Part shown: positions 1-7,672 of the stretch, piece by piece
How the letters are laid out: each line of letters begins with the position of its first letter
Numbering within the stretch: position 1 is the stretch's first letter
The notes under the pieces: generated by a model
Told to the model about the DNA's origin: nothing
Database searches by the model: none
Seen by the model: only the letters and a program-made list of their open reading frames with translations
Source: an uncultured Oscillospiraceae bacterium
GTDB lineage: Bacteria; Bacillota; Clostridia; Oscillospirales; Oscillospiraceae
NCBI GenBank assembly: GCA_934591815.1
Contig: CAKTPV010000009.1
Coordinates: forward strand, 27,881-91,880
Reading direction: 5' to 3'
Length of the DNA stretch: 64,000 nucleotides
Made by a program: the position numbers and the translations under genes

Positions 1-747
1 ATCGGCATGGCCGCTATCATTCTCTCCGGCATCATGCTGAAAAAGACCCGGATGTTCGCCGGCGACCCCGCTCCCTTCGTGATGGAGCTGCCTGCCTACC
101 ACTGGCCCACGCTGGGCAACGTTCTGCGCTCCATGTGGGAGCGCGGCTGGTCCTTCATCAAGAAGGCCGGTACCATCATCCTCCTGTCCACCATCTTTGT
201 ATGGTTCACCACCTACTTCGGCTGGGTGGACGGCACATTCCGTATGCTGGATGAGTCCGAGATCGACAGCTCTATTCTGGCTGCCATCGGCGGCGCCATC
301 GCATGGATCTTCAAGCCTCTGGGCTGGGGCAACTGGCAGGCGGCTGTGGCCTCCATCACCGGTCTGGTGGCCAAGGAGAATATCGTCGGTACGCTGGGCA
401 TCCTGTACGGCGGCGGCGACGGCACCGTGTACGACGCCATGGCGCAGGCCTTCACCGGCATCACCGCGTACAGCTTCCTGGTGTTCAACCTGCTGTGCGC
501 CCCCTGCTTCGCCGCCATCGGCGCCATCAAGCGGGAGATGAACAACGCCAAGTGGACGTGGTTCGCTATCGGCTACCAGTGTGGCCTGGCCTACGTGGTC
601 GCCCTGATGATCAACCAGTTCGGCGGCCTGTTCACCGGCAATGTCAATGTACCGGGCGTCATCGCGGCGGTCCTCCTGCTGGCGGGCATCCTCTATATGC
701 TGTTCCGCCCCTACAAGGAGGCCACCAAGCTCCGCACCGCGGTCTGA
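1..747 (+). CDS. feoB: Ferrous iron transport protein B, C-terminal part (5' end outside window)
   Basis: Membrane core of the FeoB Fe(II) importer. The reading frame is open from the first base, so the N-terminal G domain and first membrane helices lie outside the window; 248 residues remain. What is visible is the gate region typical of FeoB: the conserved PFVMELPAY stretch, WERGWSFIKKAGTIIL, the motif GLVAKENIVGTLG, and the helix with NLLCAPCFAAIGAIKREM, followed by two more hydrophobic helices and a basic tail. The gene is followed after 33 bases by a small Cys-rich membrane protein, the usual partner in Clostridia, and then a terminator, so the feo operon ends here. Identification is firm from these motifs. 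Confidence 0.95.
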   Translation: MGMAAIILSGIMLKKTRMFAGDPAPFVMELPAYHWPTLGNVLRSMWERGWSFIKKAGTIILLSTIFVWFTTYFGWVDGTFRMLDESEIDSSILAAIGGAIAWIFKPLGWGNWQAAVASITGLVAKENIVGTLGILYGGGDGTVYDAMAQAFTGITAYSFLVFNLLCAPCFAAIGAIKREMNNAKWTWFAIGYQCGLAYVVALMINQFGGLFTGNVNVPGVIAAVLLLAGILYMLFRPYKEATKLRTAV

Positions 748-780
748 TCGGTGCGGGAACAATAAAACGCTAACAAAGGA

Positions 781-969
781 GTGATTCTCATGCTGAATTG
801 GATCGCGGAGAACCTTGCCACTATATTGATCTGTGCCTTCCTTATCCTCATCGTATTCCTCATCATCCGGTATCTGCTGCGACAGAAGAAGGCGGGGAAA
901 AGCTCCTGTGGCTGCGGCTGTGCCAACTGCGCCATGCACGGGCAGTGCCACAGCACGCATACGAAATAA
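781..969 (+). CDS. FeoB-associated Cys-rich membrane protein
   Basis: A 62-residue protein with one N-terminal membrane helix (about residues 5-28), a short basic stretch, then a Cys cluster reading SCGCGCANCAMHGQC. Small single-helix proteins with a Cys-rich tail are commonly encoded directly after feoB in Firmicutes, where they are thought to help handle Fe(II) at the inner face of the channel; the exact role is not established. The ATG at 781 is preceded by AAAGGAG at a normal distance. It is the last gene of the feo operon, followed by a strong hairpin terminator. Confidence 0.88.
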   Translation: MILMLNWIAENLATILICAFLILIVFLIIRYLLRQKKAGKSSCGCGCANCAMHGQCHSTHTK

Positions 970-973
970 TGCG

Positions 974-1002
974 CAAGCCCTCCGGCTCAGCCGGAGGGCT
1001 TG
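974..1002 (+). terminator. Terminator of the feo operon
   Basis: Perfect 13-bp stem (974-986 with 990-1002) and a 3-base loop, five bases after the stop of the Cys-rich protein. There is no long T run, so strength is uncertain. It may also stop transcription of the converging bioY. Confidence 0.75.
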
Positions 1003-1030
1003 TCGTATCCAAATGTTGGAGCAGCCGGGC

Positions 1031-1570
1031 TTACCGGGCGGCGGACAGGCGCTTTTGCAGCAGTGGCGCCAGCGCCGCCGTGACGGCGATCTTCAGCATA
1101 TCCCCCGGCAGGAAGGGCAGCATACCGACCCAGAGGATGGCGGAGAAGTCCATGGCCTTGCCCATGTACTGATTCAATATCACCGCCATATAGGGCAGTC
1201 CCACGGCGTACAGCACCGTCAGCCCCGCAAGGCACGCCAGCGCCGTCCGAATGGGGTGAGGCGGACGGCGGGCGGTGAGCAGGCCGATGACCCATGCGGC
1301 GGGGATCAGTCCGATGAGAAAGCCGCAGGTGGGCTGGAGCAGATAGGTGAGGCCGCCGCCCTGGGTAAAGATGGGCAGACCGATAAGTCCCAGCGCCACA
1401 TATACGGCCTGACTGACTGGCCCCCAGACGGGGCCGAGGAGACACCCGGCCATGGCGGTGAAGAAGAATTGCAGCGTGATGGAGGAGTATCCCAGCGGGA
1501 TACGGATAAACGCTCCGGCGGCGGTGAGGGCCGCAAACAGCGCGGTACGGGTCAGTGTGCGGGTATTCAT
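1031..1570 (-). CDS. bioY: Biotin transporter BioY (ECF substrate-binding component)
   Basis: A 179-residue integral membrane protein, the normal size for BioY. It carries the family motif around GYSSITLQFFFTAMAGCLLGP and the later GFLIGLIPAAWVIG stretch, with about six hydrophobic segments. BioY is the S component that binds biotin and works with a shared energising module (EcfA, EcfA', EcfT), which is not in this window. The frame is open far upstream, but the start at 1570 is chosen because it has a good GGAAAGGAT ribosome site and gives the family N-terminus (MNTRTLTRT). It is divergent from a LysR-type gene, which may or may not regulate it. Confidence 0.93.
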   Translation of the reverse strand: MNTRTLTRTALFAALTAAGAFIRIPLGYSSITLQFFFTAMAGCLLGPVWGPVSQAVYVALGLIGLPIFTQGGGLTYLLQPTCGFLIGLIPAAWVIGLLTARRPPHPIRTALACLAGLTVLYAVGLPYMAVILNQYMGKAMDFSAILWVGMLPFLPGDMLKIAVTAALAPLLQKRLSAAR

Positions 1571-1644
1571 GGCGACAGATCCTTTCCAATTTTTCCCCAT
1601 TGTACCCTGATGCCCTGCCGCCGCGCAATAGACAGGGAAGCACA

Positions 1645-1672
1645 AAAAAGCCGTCACGTCGGGCGGCTTTTT
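1645..1672. promoter_or_regulatory. Hairpin in the bioY / lysR divergent intergenic region
   Basis: Nine-base inverted repeat (AAAAAGCCG and CGGCTTTTT) around a 10-base loop, in the 203 bases between the two divergent starts. It looks like a terminator but no gene ends here, so it may be an operator, an attenuator in the bioY leader, or a relic. Confidence 0.4.
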
Positions 1673-1773
1673 GTCTGTCGTGACAGGTGGGGGCTTGCGG
1701 TCACGGCGGGGATATAGTAGAATCGTAGGAGAAGCGGCGGGACGCATCCCGGCGGAGAACAGGAGGGACAGCC

Positions 1774-2658
1774 ATGGAGACGGCACGGTGCAGAGCGTTT
1801 TTGGCGGCGGCGGAGACGGGCAGCTTTTCCAAGGCGGCGGAGGCGCTGAGCTACACGCCCTCCGGCGTGAACCAGTTGGTTTCGGCGCTGGAGAAGGAAT
1901 TTGGCTTTCCACTGTTCCGGCGAAACACCAAGGGCGTGTCGCTGACGGAGAACGGCGAGCTGCTGCTGCCGGTGATCCGCAAGTTCCTGCGGCAGGAGGA
2001 TCGCATCTTCGAGCTGTCGGCGGAGATGAACGGCCTGCTCATCGGCAGCGTCAACATCGCCGCCTACTCCAGCATCGCCACCCACTGGCTGCCGGCGGTG
2101 ATCAGCGCGTTCCAGCGGGACTATCCCCAGATCCACATCAACCTGCTGGAGGGCATCTGGCAGGAGGTGTCCCAATGGCTGGACGACCGTGTGGCGGATA
2201 TCGGGTTTCTCAGCTATCAGGAGAATATGCCCTACGACTGGATCCCGCTGGCGGAGGATCCCATGCTGGCGCTGCTGCCCAGAAACCACCCGCTGGCCGA
2301 TGCGGAGGTCTATCCGCTGGCCAACTGTGCCACAGACCGGTTCATTATGCCCGCCAGAGGCTGCGACGACGACGTGATGGCGCTGTTCCAGCGGACGGGC
2401 GTGACGCCCAACGTGCGCTTCACCACGCTGGAGAGCTTTTCCGTCATGTCCATGGTGGAGCAGCGGCTGGGCATGAGCGTCATGAACAAGCTCATCACGG
2501 AGAAGCGCATCTGTGACATTGCCATGCTGCCAGTGGACCCTCCGGCGTCCATTACGCTGGGCATCGCCCTGTACTCCCGGGCCGACCTGTCCCCGGCGGT
2601 GCGGCGGTTCCTGAAATATGCGGTCAGGATGCTGACAAAGCAGGAAAAGCACAAATAA
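1774..2658 (+). CDS. LysR-family transcriptional regulator
   Basis: A 294-residue protein of standard LysR length. Residues 1-60 form the winged helix-turn-helix (FLAAAETGSFSKAAEAL followed by the recognition helix region SGVNQLVSALEKEFG). Residues from about 90 match the LysR substrate-binding fold, with the typical segments IGSVNIAAYSSIA and GILPRNHPLAD-like LLPRNHPLAD. The ATG at 1774 has AGGAGGGA upstream. The gene stands alone between the divergent bioY and a terminator. LysR proteins often control a divergent neighbour, so bioY is a possible target, but nothing in the sequence proves it. The inducer is unknown. Confidence 0.9.
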   Translation: METARCRAFLAAAETGSFSKAAEALSYTPSGVNQLVSALEKEFGFPLFRRNTKGVSLTENGELLLPVIRKFLRQEDRIFELSAEMNGLLIGSVNIAAYSSIATHWLPAVISAFQRDYPQIHINLLEGIWQEVSQWLDDRVADIGFLSYQENMPYDWIPLAEDPMLALLPRNHPLADAEVYPLANCATDRFIMPARGCDDDVMALFQRTGVTPNVRFTTLESFSVMSMVEQRLGMSVMNKLITEKRICDIAMLPVDPPASITLGIALYSRADLSPAVRRFLKYAVRMLTKQEKHK

Positions 2659-2664
2659 CAAAAC

Positions 2665-2693
2665 AAGGCTCCCGGCCATGTGCCGGGAGCCTT
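2665..2693. terminator. Bidirectional terminator
   Basis: Perfect 12-bp stem (2665-2676 with 2682-2693), followed by TTATTTTTT on the plus strand and preceded by AAAACAA. It separates the converging LysR gene and the binding-protein gene. Confidence 0.85.
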
Positions 2694-2718
2694 ATTTTTT
2701 ATCCGATAGATGCAAATA

Positions 2719-3894
2719 TCAGCGGAAGAAGGAAGCCGTGTCGACCTGCTGGTAGCCGCCGAAGCTGGAGGGGCAGGCGAAGATCTGCGCGGCCAGCTCC
2801 TGACCCAAAAAGGCATTGGTGATCTCGTTGGTCTTGGCGGTCATGTCCACGTCGGCGAACAGATCGGGATACACGCACTTGGCGGCGAACCACGTGTTGG
2901 CCAGCGCGATCTCATAGTTGGTGTAGTAGGCGTTGTAGGCCATCTCCAGATAGACGCTGCCGTCCTGCCACGCCTTGCAGGTATCCAGCATGGTGGGATC
3001 CTCCGCGTAGAGGGGGGTGATGTTCTTCACCGCTGCGGCGTCGATGAGTATGAGATCCATGCTGCCGCCCAGCGCGGCGAACTTCTCCGCCTCGATGGGC
3101 TGGATGCCGTCGGCGGCAAGGTCGTTGACCACGTTGCGGATGTTGGCCACGCGGAAGGCGGCATAGCTCTGGGCGGTCATCAGGTGGTTGGTGGTGCCCC
3201 AGTTGCCCAGACCGCAGACATAGACGCCGGGCTGGTCAGCCTCCGCCACATCGGCGGTGCGGCGGGTGATCTCCGCCGTCTCGGTCTCGATGAAGGTGAT
3301 CAGCTCCTCGGCACGGTCTGCGCGGTCGAACACCTGCCCCAGCAGGCGCAGGGAGCCGGGGAACGCCTCGGCGAACACGCCGTCGGCACCGGCGCGCAGG
3401 GTGATGACAGGCACGCCCACCTGCTGCTGGAGAGCGTCGGCCTTCTCCACATCCTCATACTCAGAGACGATGATATCCGGCTGGCAGGAGAGGATCTTCT
3501 CCGCCTCAGCCGCCTGTGCGGTGGGGCCGCCTACGCCGCAGGAGGGCAGGGCGGCGAACACGTCGCCATAGGCCAGCACATAGGGACGCGCCACGGCGTC
3601 AAACATCTTGGGGCGCTCCGCCAACGTGGTGTTGTCGATATCCTCCACACCGCACAGCAGCGCGGTGTCGGCAATGTAGCTGTACATCCGCAGGGCGCCT
3701 GCGCCGATGCACACCACACGCTGGTAGCTGCCGGGGGTAACGGTGACCTGGCGGCCGATCATGTCGGTAACGGTGATGGTCTCCGGCTGCTTGGGGTCGT
3801 CCTGCTGTACATCGTCTTGCTGCTTGCCGCAGCCGAACAGCGTCAGCGCCGTGACCAGCGCCAGAGCCAGTGTGGTCAGCTTTTTCAGGTTCAT
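2719..3894 (-). CDS. ABC transporter substrate-binding lipoprotein, iron/siderophore/cobalamin type
   Basis: A 391-residue lipoprotein: basic start, hydrophobic helix, and lipobox LTLFGC with the lipidated Cys at residue 22. The mature part opens with TITVTDMIGRQVTV, the typical start of FepB/BtuF-like periplasmic-binding proteins (clan with two lobes joined by a rigid helix), and has the later DLILIDAAAVK segment. It would capture a metal complex, perhaps a siderophore, haem or corrinoid, outside the cell. No permease or ATPase adjoins it. A matching FecCD-type permease and ATPase without a binding protein lie at 12887-14703, on the same strand, and could be its partners (inference). Start ATG 3894 has GGAGGAG upstream. 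Confidence 0.88.
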   Translation of the reverse strand: MNLKKLTTLALALVTALTLFGCGKQQDDVQQDDPKQPETITVTDMIGRQVTVTPGSYQRVVCIGAGALRMYSYIADTALLCGVEDIDNTTLAERPKMFDAVARPYVLAYGDVFAALPSCGVGGPTAQAAEAEKILSCQPDIIVSEYEDVEKADALQQQVGVPVITLRAGADGVFAEAFPGSLRLLGQVFDRADRAEELITFIETETAEITRRTADVAEADQPGVYVCGLGNWGTTNHLMTAQSYAAFRVANIRNVVNDLAADGIQPIEAEKFAALGGSMDLILIDAAAVKNITPLYAEDPTMLDTCKAWQDGSVYLEMAYNAYYTNYEIALANTWFAAKCVYPDLFADVDMTAKTNEITNAFLGQELAAQIFACPSSFGGYQQVDTASFFR

Positions 3895-3980
3895 AGGAAA
3901 CTCCTCCTTATCCTCTTTTGCGATGCCCAGATTATACCGGAAATACGGTGTCCACGCAAGCGGGGGAGGGGGTTACGCAA

Positions 3981-4017
3981 AAAGAGAAGGCCTCCGCAAA
4001 GCGGAGACCTTCTCTTT
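3981..4017 (-). terminator. Terminator of cstA
   Basis: Sixteen paired bases with one mismatch and an AAA loop. T runs occur on both sides, so it can act in both directions. It lies 27 bases after the cstA stop codon. Confidence 0.8.
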
Positions 4018-4043
4018 TAGAATGCAAGCTTGAGCAAGTGAGA

Positions 4044-5774
4044 TTACTTGGCAGACTCGGCAGCCTTCTTGTTGCGGCCGAGAGCGCGGACGCCTTCCAC
4101 GACCAGGTCGATGGCAAGCACCACCAGCAGCACGCCGATGATACCGCGGATGTAGAACCACACCACGCCCTGACCACCGGCCATGATGCCGACGATCTGC
4201 GCCTTGATGGTGAAGGCCAGAGAGGTCAGGGTCACGATCAGCATGAAGAACATGGGGAAGTAGAACATCTTGTTGTTGCGGCCGATCTTGCCCAGCCAGC
4301 AGCACACAGCCAGCAGACCCAGAGCAGCCAGCAGCTGGTTGGCAGCGCCGAACAGAGCCCAGATCTTGGCATAGCCGGTCAGACCCAGAGCCACGCCTGC
4401 CACCACGGTGATGCCGGTGGCCACATAGGGATTGGTGATGACGCGCTTCCAGCCGGTCAGATCCTCGCGGGTCTTGCCGGGCTCCACGAAGAACTCAGCG
4501 AACATGTAGCGAGCCAGACGGGTGGCGGTATCCACAGAGGTCAGGCAGAAGGCGGACACGGCCAGGATCAGCATGGAGTACACCACGTTGTAGCAGCCGG
4601 AGCCGAACACCTTGGAGAACATGGAGGCCAGGCCGGTGGCGAACACGACGGTAGGAGTCGTGGTGGTGCCGTCAGCATAGGAAGCCCAGATGTAACCAAC
4701 AGCGCAGACGGAGATCAGAGCCAGAGCGCACTCGATCAGCATGCCGCCGTAAGCGATGGGCTTGGCGTCCTTCTCCTGATCCAGCTGCTTGGAGGTGGTG
4801 CCGGAGCCAACCAGAGAGTGGAAGCCGGACACAGCACCGCAGGCGATGGTCACGAACAGAGCGGGGAACATATAGCCCAGGGAGGTGCCGGTGGGAGCCA
4901 GGGTATCCTTGAAGCCCAGGAAAGCGGGCATATCCACCACGGGATGAGCGCCGATGATACCCACCACAGCCAGAACCATCATGCCGTACAGCAGGAAGGA
5001 GCTCAGGTAGTCACGGGGCTGCAGCAGGATCCACACGGGGGTGACGGAGGCCACAGCGATGTACAGGCCGACGATGATCATCCACACGTTGTAGCTCAGA
5101 TAGATGGGGTGCCAGTTCAGACCGATGATCATGCAGACCACGATACCGATAACACCGATAACGGTGGAGATGCCCAGAGGGGCATTGCGGCGGTATACGA
5201 AGAAGCCGAACAGGACAGCCATCACGATGAACAGGATGGAGATGATAGCGGTGGAGGCGTTGGCAGCGGAGGCAGCCAGATCCACAGCGCCGTCAGCGGT
5301 GTAGGTAGCCTTGAAGGTGTTGGCCACGATGGAGGCGAAAGCGGCAACCACCAGGATCAGGGTCAGGTAAGCGAACACGATGAACAGCTTCTTGGCCTTG
5401 GCGCCGATGGCGTCACCGATGACCTCACCGATGGACTCGCCCTTGTGGCGGATGGAAGCGAACAGGGCGCCGAAGTCATGGACGCCGCCGAAGAAGATAC
5501 CGCCGATCAGGATCCACAGCATGACGGGGACCCAGCCGAAGACAGCGGCCTGGATGGGGCCATTGATGGGGCCGGCGCCGGCGATAGAGGAAAAGTGATG
5601 GCCCATCAGCACGGGAGCCTTGGCGGGACAATAGTCCTTACCATCTTCCAGCTCATGAGCAGGAGTAGGACGGGAGTTATCCACACCCCACTTCTTGGCC
5701 AGCCAGCCGCCGTAGAAAATGTAACCTACGACCAGAACGGCACAGCCAATGATCAAAAACAAAGCAGCATTCAT
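4044..5774 (-). CDS. cstA: Carbon starvation protein A, peptide or pyruvate transporter
   Basis: A 576-residue membrane protein with many hydrophobic helices. It shows the CstA hallmarks: GYIFYGGWLAKKWGVD near the start, HHFSSIAGAGPINGPIQA around residue 60, and FGGVHDFGALFASIRHKG just after. Members of the family import peptides (CstA, YjiY/BtsT relatives import pyruvate) through the cytoplasmic membrane. Codon use is even and the length fits the short clostridial form. Its ATG overlaps the stop codon of the upstream gene as TAATG, so translation of the two is probably coupled. A terminator follows. Start chosen by the GGAGAGA site inside the upstream gene end. Confidence 0.94.
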   Translation of the reverse strand: MNAALFLIIGCAVLVVGYIFYGGWLAKKWGVDNSRPTPAHELEDGKDYCPAKAPVLMGHHFSSIAGAGPINGPIQAAVFGWVPVMLWILIGGIFFGGVHDFGALFASIRHKGESIGEVIGDAIGAKAKKLFIVFAYLTLILVVAAFASIVANTFKATYTADGAVDLAASAANASTAIISILFIVMAVLFGFFVYRRNAPLGISTVIGVIGIVVCMIIGLNWHPIYLSYNVWMIIVGLYIAVASVTPVWILLQPRDYLSSFLLYGMMVLAVVGIIGAHPVVDMPAFLGFKDTLAPTGTSLGYMFPALFVTIACGAVSGFHSLVGSGTTSKQLDQEKDAKPIAYGGMLIECALALISVCAVGYIWASYADGTTTTPTVVFATGLASMFSKVFGSGCYNVVYSMLILAVSAFCLTSVDTATRLARYMFAEFFVEPGKTREDLTGWKRVITNPYVATGITVVAGVALGLTGYAKIWALFGAANQLLAALGLLAVCCWLGKIGRNNKMFYFPMFFMLIVTLTSLAFTIKAQIVGIMAGGQGVVWFYIRGIIGVLLVVLAIDLVVEGVRALGRNKKAAESAK

Positions 5775-6310
5775 TAAGCTCTCTCCTTTCTGAACAGTTT
5801 TTTCTTTTGCTTATGAAACAGGCCCTGTTTTAGGACCTGCGCTGCACTGTGTCCGCTGCGGTTGGTGCTGACGGATTCCTCCGGAAGCACAACCAGAGCG
5901 GTATGAAAATCCATCCAGCCCCAGTAGGACATACGGAAGCTCTTGTAGAGCTTGCAGCGCTTCAGCGCCTTCCGTGCATCCTCATCACAGCTGTCACACA
6001 CAAACAGCGCCGTGATGTAGGTGTACATATGGGTGGAGCTGGGTTGAATACGGGCCATGCCCTGCTCGTAGGCCAGCTTTTCGCAGGCCTCGTAGATCTC
6101 CCGCGTCAGATGGGGGACGTTGAACAGGTACACATACTCAAAGCTCTTGGCCTCCCAGAGCTTTGCCTTTTTGGAGAGGACGAACTTCTCGGACGTGGCG
6201 TAGAAATCCATGGTGACCGCCAGCGGCTGGCCATCCTCCTCGCAGCGGTTGATGTCAAACTGGCTTTGATAAACGGTACAGAGCCGGTCAATAGCTTCCT
6301 GACGTGTCAT
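5774..6310 (-). CDS. Unknown protein translationally coupled to cstA
   Basis: A 178-residue soluble protein I do not recognise. It is rich in aromatic and charged residues, has Cys at residues 23, 86, 101, 104, 115 and 119, including a VCDSC pair, and ends in a very basic tail (HKQKKKLFRKERA). No signal peptide or membrane helix is seen. Its stop codon overlaps the cstA start by one base, which suggests the two products act together or are made in a fixed ratio. A role in regulating or assembling the transporter is a guess. The ATG at 6310 has GGAGG upstream. Confidence 0.75.
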   Translation of the reverse strand: MTRQEAIDRLCTVYQSQFDINRCEEDGQPLAVTMDFYATSEKFVLSKKAKLWEAKSFEYVYLFNVPHLTREIYEACEKLAYEQGMARIQPSSTHMYTYITALFVCDSCDEDARKALKRCKLYKSFRMSYWGWMDFHTALVVLPEESVSTNRSGHSAAQVLKQGLFHKQKKKLFRKERA

Positions 6311-6324
6311 GGTACGCCTCCTCT

Positions 6325-6403
6325 CACGCGAAATCTTTAACGGACATTTAATGACGGCTTAACGACGCCGAAACTACGCCGGGTACTTTTACAATTTCGC
6401 GTG
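6325..6403 (-). promoter_or_regulatory. Long-range inverted repeat in the leader of the cstA operon
   Basis: The 10-mer CACGCGAAAT (6325-6334) and its exact complement ATTTCGCGTG (6394-6403) bracket 59 bases. On the transcript the second arm ends next to the GGAGG ribosome site of the 178-residue gene, so pairing could hide or expose it. The whole 6311-6628 stretch is non-coding and AT-rich; I see no other feature in it. Confidence 0.45.
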
Positions 6404-6628
6404 TGAAAGGCGAAATTGAAAAAGCTGCGTTTTTTGCACTTGAAAACGTTATCAAGCCGTCAAAATCACGATTCATACTATACGCTTCCCATTTTTAAGT
6501 TTCAAGTGAAAAAGTCTACAATTTTTAAGTGTTAAGTTTGTGTGAATTTTCAGTTGTTTTCCACAAAGAAATGGTTTATACTCGAAATAATCACCGCCTA
6601 TCGGATCAGTAGGCTGTCTGGAAAAGGA

Positions 6629-6656
6629 AAAACACCGCCCGTAAGGGCGGTGTTTT
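6629..6656 (-). terminator. Terminator downstream of the DUF11 gene
   Basis: Perfect 12-bp stem (6629-6640 with 6645-6656) and a GTAA loop with A and T runs on either side, 25 bases past the stop of the DUF11 gene. Confidence 0.85.
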
Positions 6657-6681
6657 TGCACAAAAAACGGGTTTTCGCCGG

Positions 6682-7536
6682 TCACACCGTGCCGCTGACG
6701 GTCAGGGTGACGGTGCCGGGCGTCACAGCATAGGCGCCGGTGGCGGCGTTCTGCGTGAAGGTGGCGGCAGGCACAGTGATGACGCCGGGGACGGTGGCGA
6801 ACCGGCCGGTGGCGGCGTCGTAGGTGTACTGGGCCGGGGTGGTCAGTGCCGCGCCGTTCAGCGTCACGGTCAGATCGCGGAGGATGGGGTCAAACACATC
6901 GGTGACCGCCAGATCGTCCGCGGCCGCTGCCGCGACGTTGCCGGTGTTCTGGATGACGAAGGTGTACGTCAGACGCCCGTTGGCGGCTACCTCCGTGGGG
7001 GACAGCGCCTTGCTGATGGCCAGCGCCGGCCCGGTCACGGGGGATACGGTCTCCGTGGCGGTGACGGCGTCGGGCAGTCCGCCGCCGGTGACGGCGACAT
7101 TGTTCACCACGCGCGTCTCCGCGCCCAGCGGTGCGAAGGCGGTGGGCTCCGCCTCATAGGCGAGGACGGTGCTGCCGCCGGCGGGGACGGAGATACCGGT
7201 GACCGTCAGCGGCGGGCCTGCCGTGGCAGCGGGCGCGGCCTGCAATACGCCGTTCTGGTAGTACCGCACAGAGCCGGCGGTGTACGCCAGCGGATAGACG
7301 GTGCCGCCGTTAAAAGCGTAGCCGCCCAGATCGTCGGTGACAGTCAGGCCGTTGAGGGCCGCCGCGCCGGAGTTGACCAGTGTGATGAGGTAGGTGATGG
7401 GCCGACCGCTGCGATAGGTGGGTACGACCGCCGTTTTGGAGGCGGTCAGCACCTCCAGCAGCTCGCCGGTGGTGATATTGGAGCTGGTGGTGCCGCCGCT
7501 GTACGTCAGGGTGGCCTGATTGGTGAATGTTGCCAT
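6682..7536 (-). CDS. DUF11-repeat protein without signal peptide
   Basis: A 284-residue, Ala-, Thr- and Val-rich protein made of two DUF11-like beta-sandwich repeats. The first lies at about residues 30-140 and the second at 165-284; each has a YxxxxxNxG core (TYLITLVNSG, TYTFVIQNTG) followed by LxVTD. DUF11 repeats usually occur in large secreted or wall-bound proteins, but this one begins directly with MATFTNQATLTYSG and shows no signal peptide, membrane helix or sorting motif. The start at 7536 is set by the AGGAGGTCATCCC site; the longer open frame has no support. It stands alone between two terminators. Function unknown; a role in a surface or spore coat by non-classical export is possible. 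Confidence 0.8.
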   Translation of the reverse strand: MATFTNQATLTYSGGTTSSNITTGELLEVLTASKTAVVPTYRSGRPITYLITLVNSGAAALNGLTVTDDLGGYAFNGGTVYPLAYTAGSVRYYQNGVLQAAPAATAGPPLTVTGISVPAGGSTVLAYEAEPTAFAPLGAETRVVNNVAVTGGGLPDAVTATETVSPVTGPALAISKALSPTEVAANGRLTYTFVIQNTGNVAAAAADDLAVTDVFDPILRDLTVTLNGAALTTPAQYTYDAATGRFATVPGVITVPAATFTQNAATGAYAVTPGTVTLTVSGTV

Positions 7537-7555
7537 GGGATGACCTCCTGTGTCG

Positions 7556-7582
7556 GGATTGCGGGCTATTGTCCCGCAATCC
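7556..7582 (-). promoter_or_regulatory. Leader hairpin directly upstream of the DUF11 gene
   Basis: Perfect 10-bp stem (7556-7565 with 7573-7582) and a 7-base loop. It ends about eight bases before the ribosome site of the DUF11 gene, so it lies in the 5' leader or forms an operator. Confidence 0.5.
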
Positions 7583-7620
7583 ATTGTATGCGCCGGGCGC
7601 GCCGGGTGCGCGAAGCGCAA

Positions 7621-7648
7621 AAAAGAAGAGACGTGCGTCTCCTCTTTT
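7621..7648 (-). terminator. Terminator of the metal ATPase gene
   Basis: Thirteen-base arms (7621-7633 and 7636-7648) with one mismatch, A-rich on one side and T-rich on the other, 25 bases past the stop of the P-type ATPase. Confidence 0.7.
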
Positions 7649-7672
7649 CGATATGGCAATAGGCGCGGGCGC

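Noticed and set aside
3918..5777. 619-codon frame antisense to cstA
   Set aside because: Composition is extreme in His, Gln, Gly and Asp, as expected from reading a membrane-protein gene backwards; no start signal.
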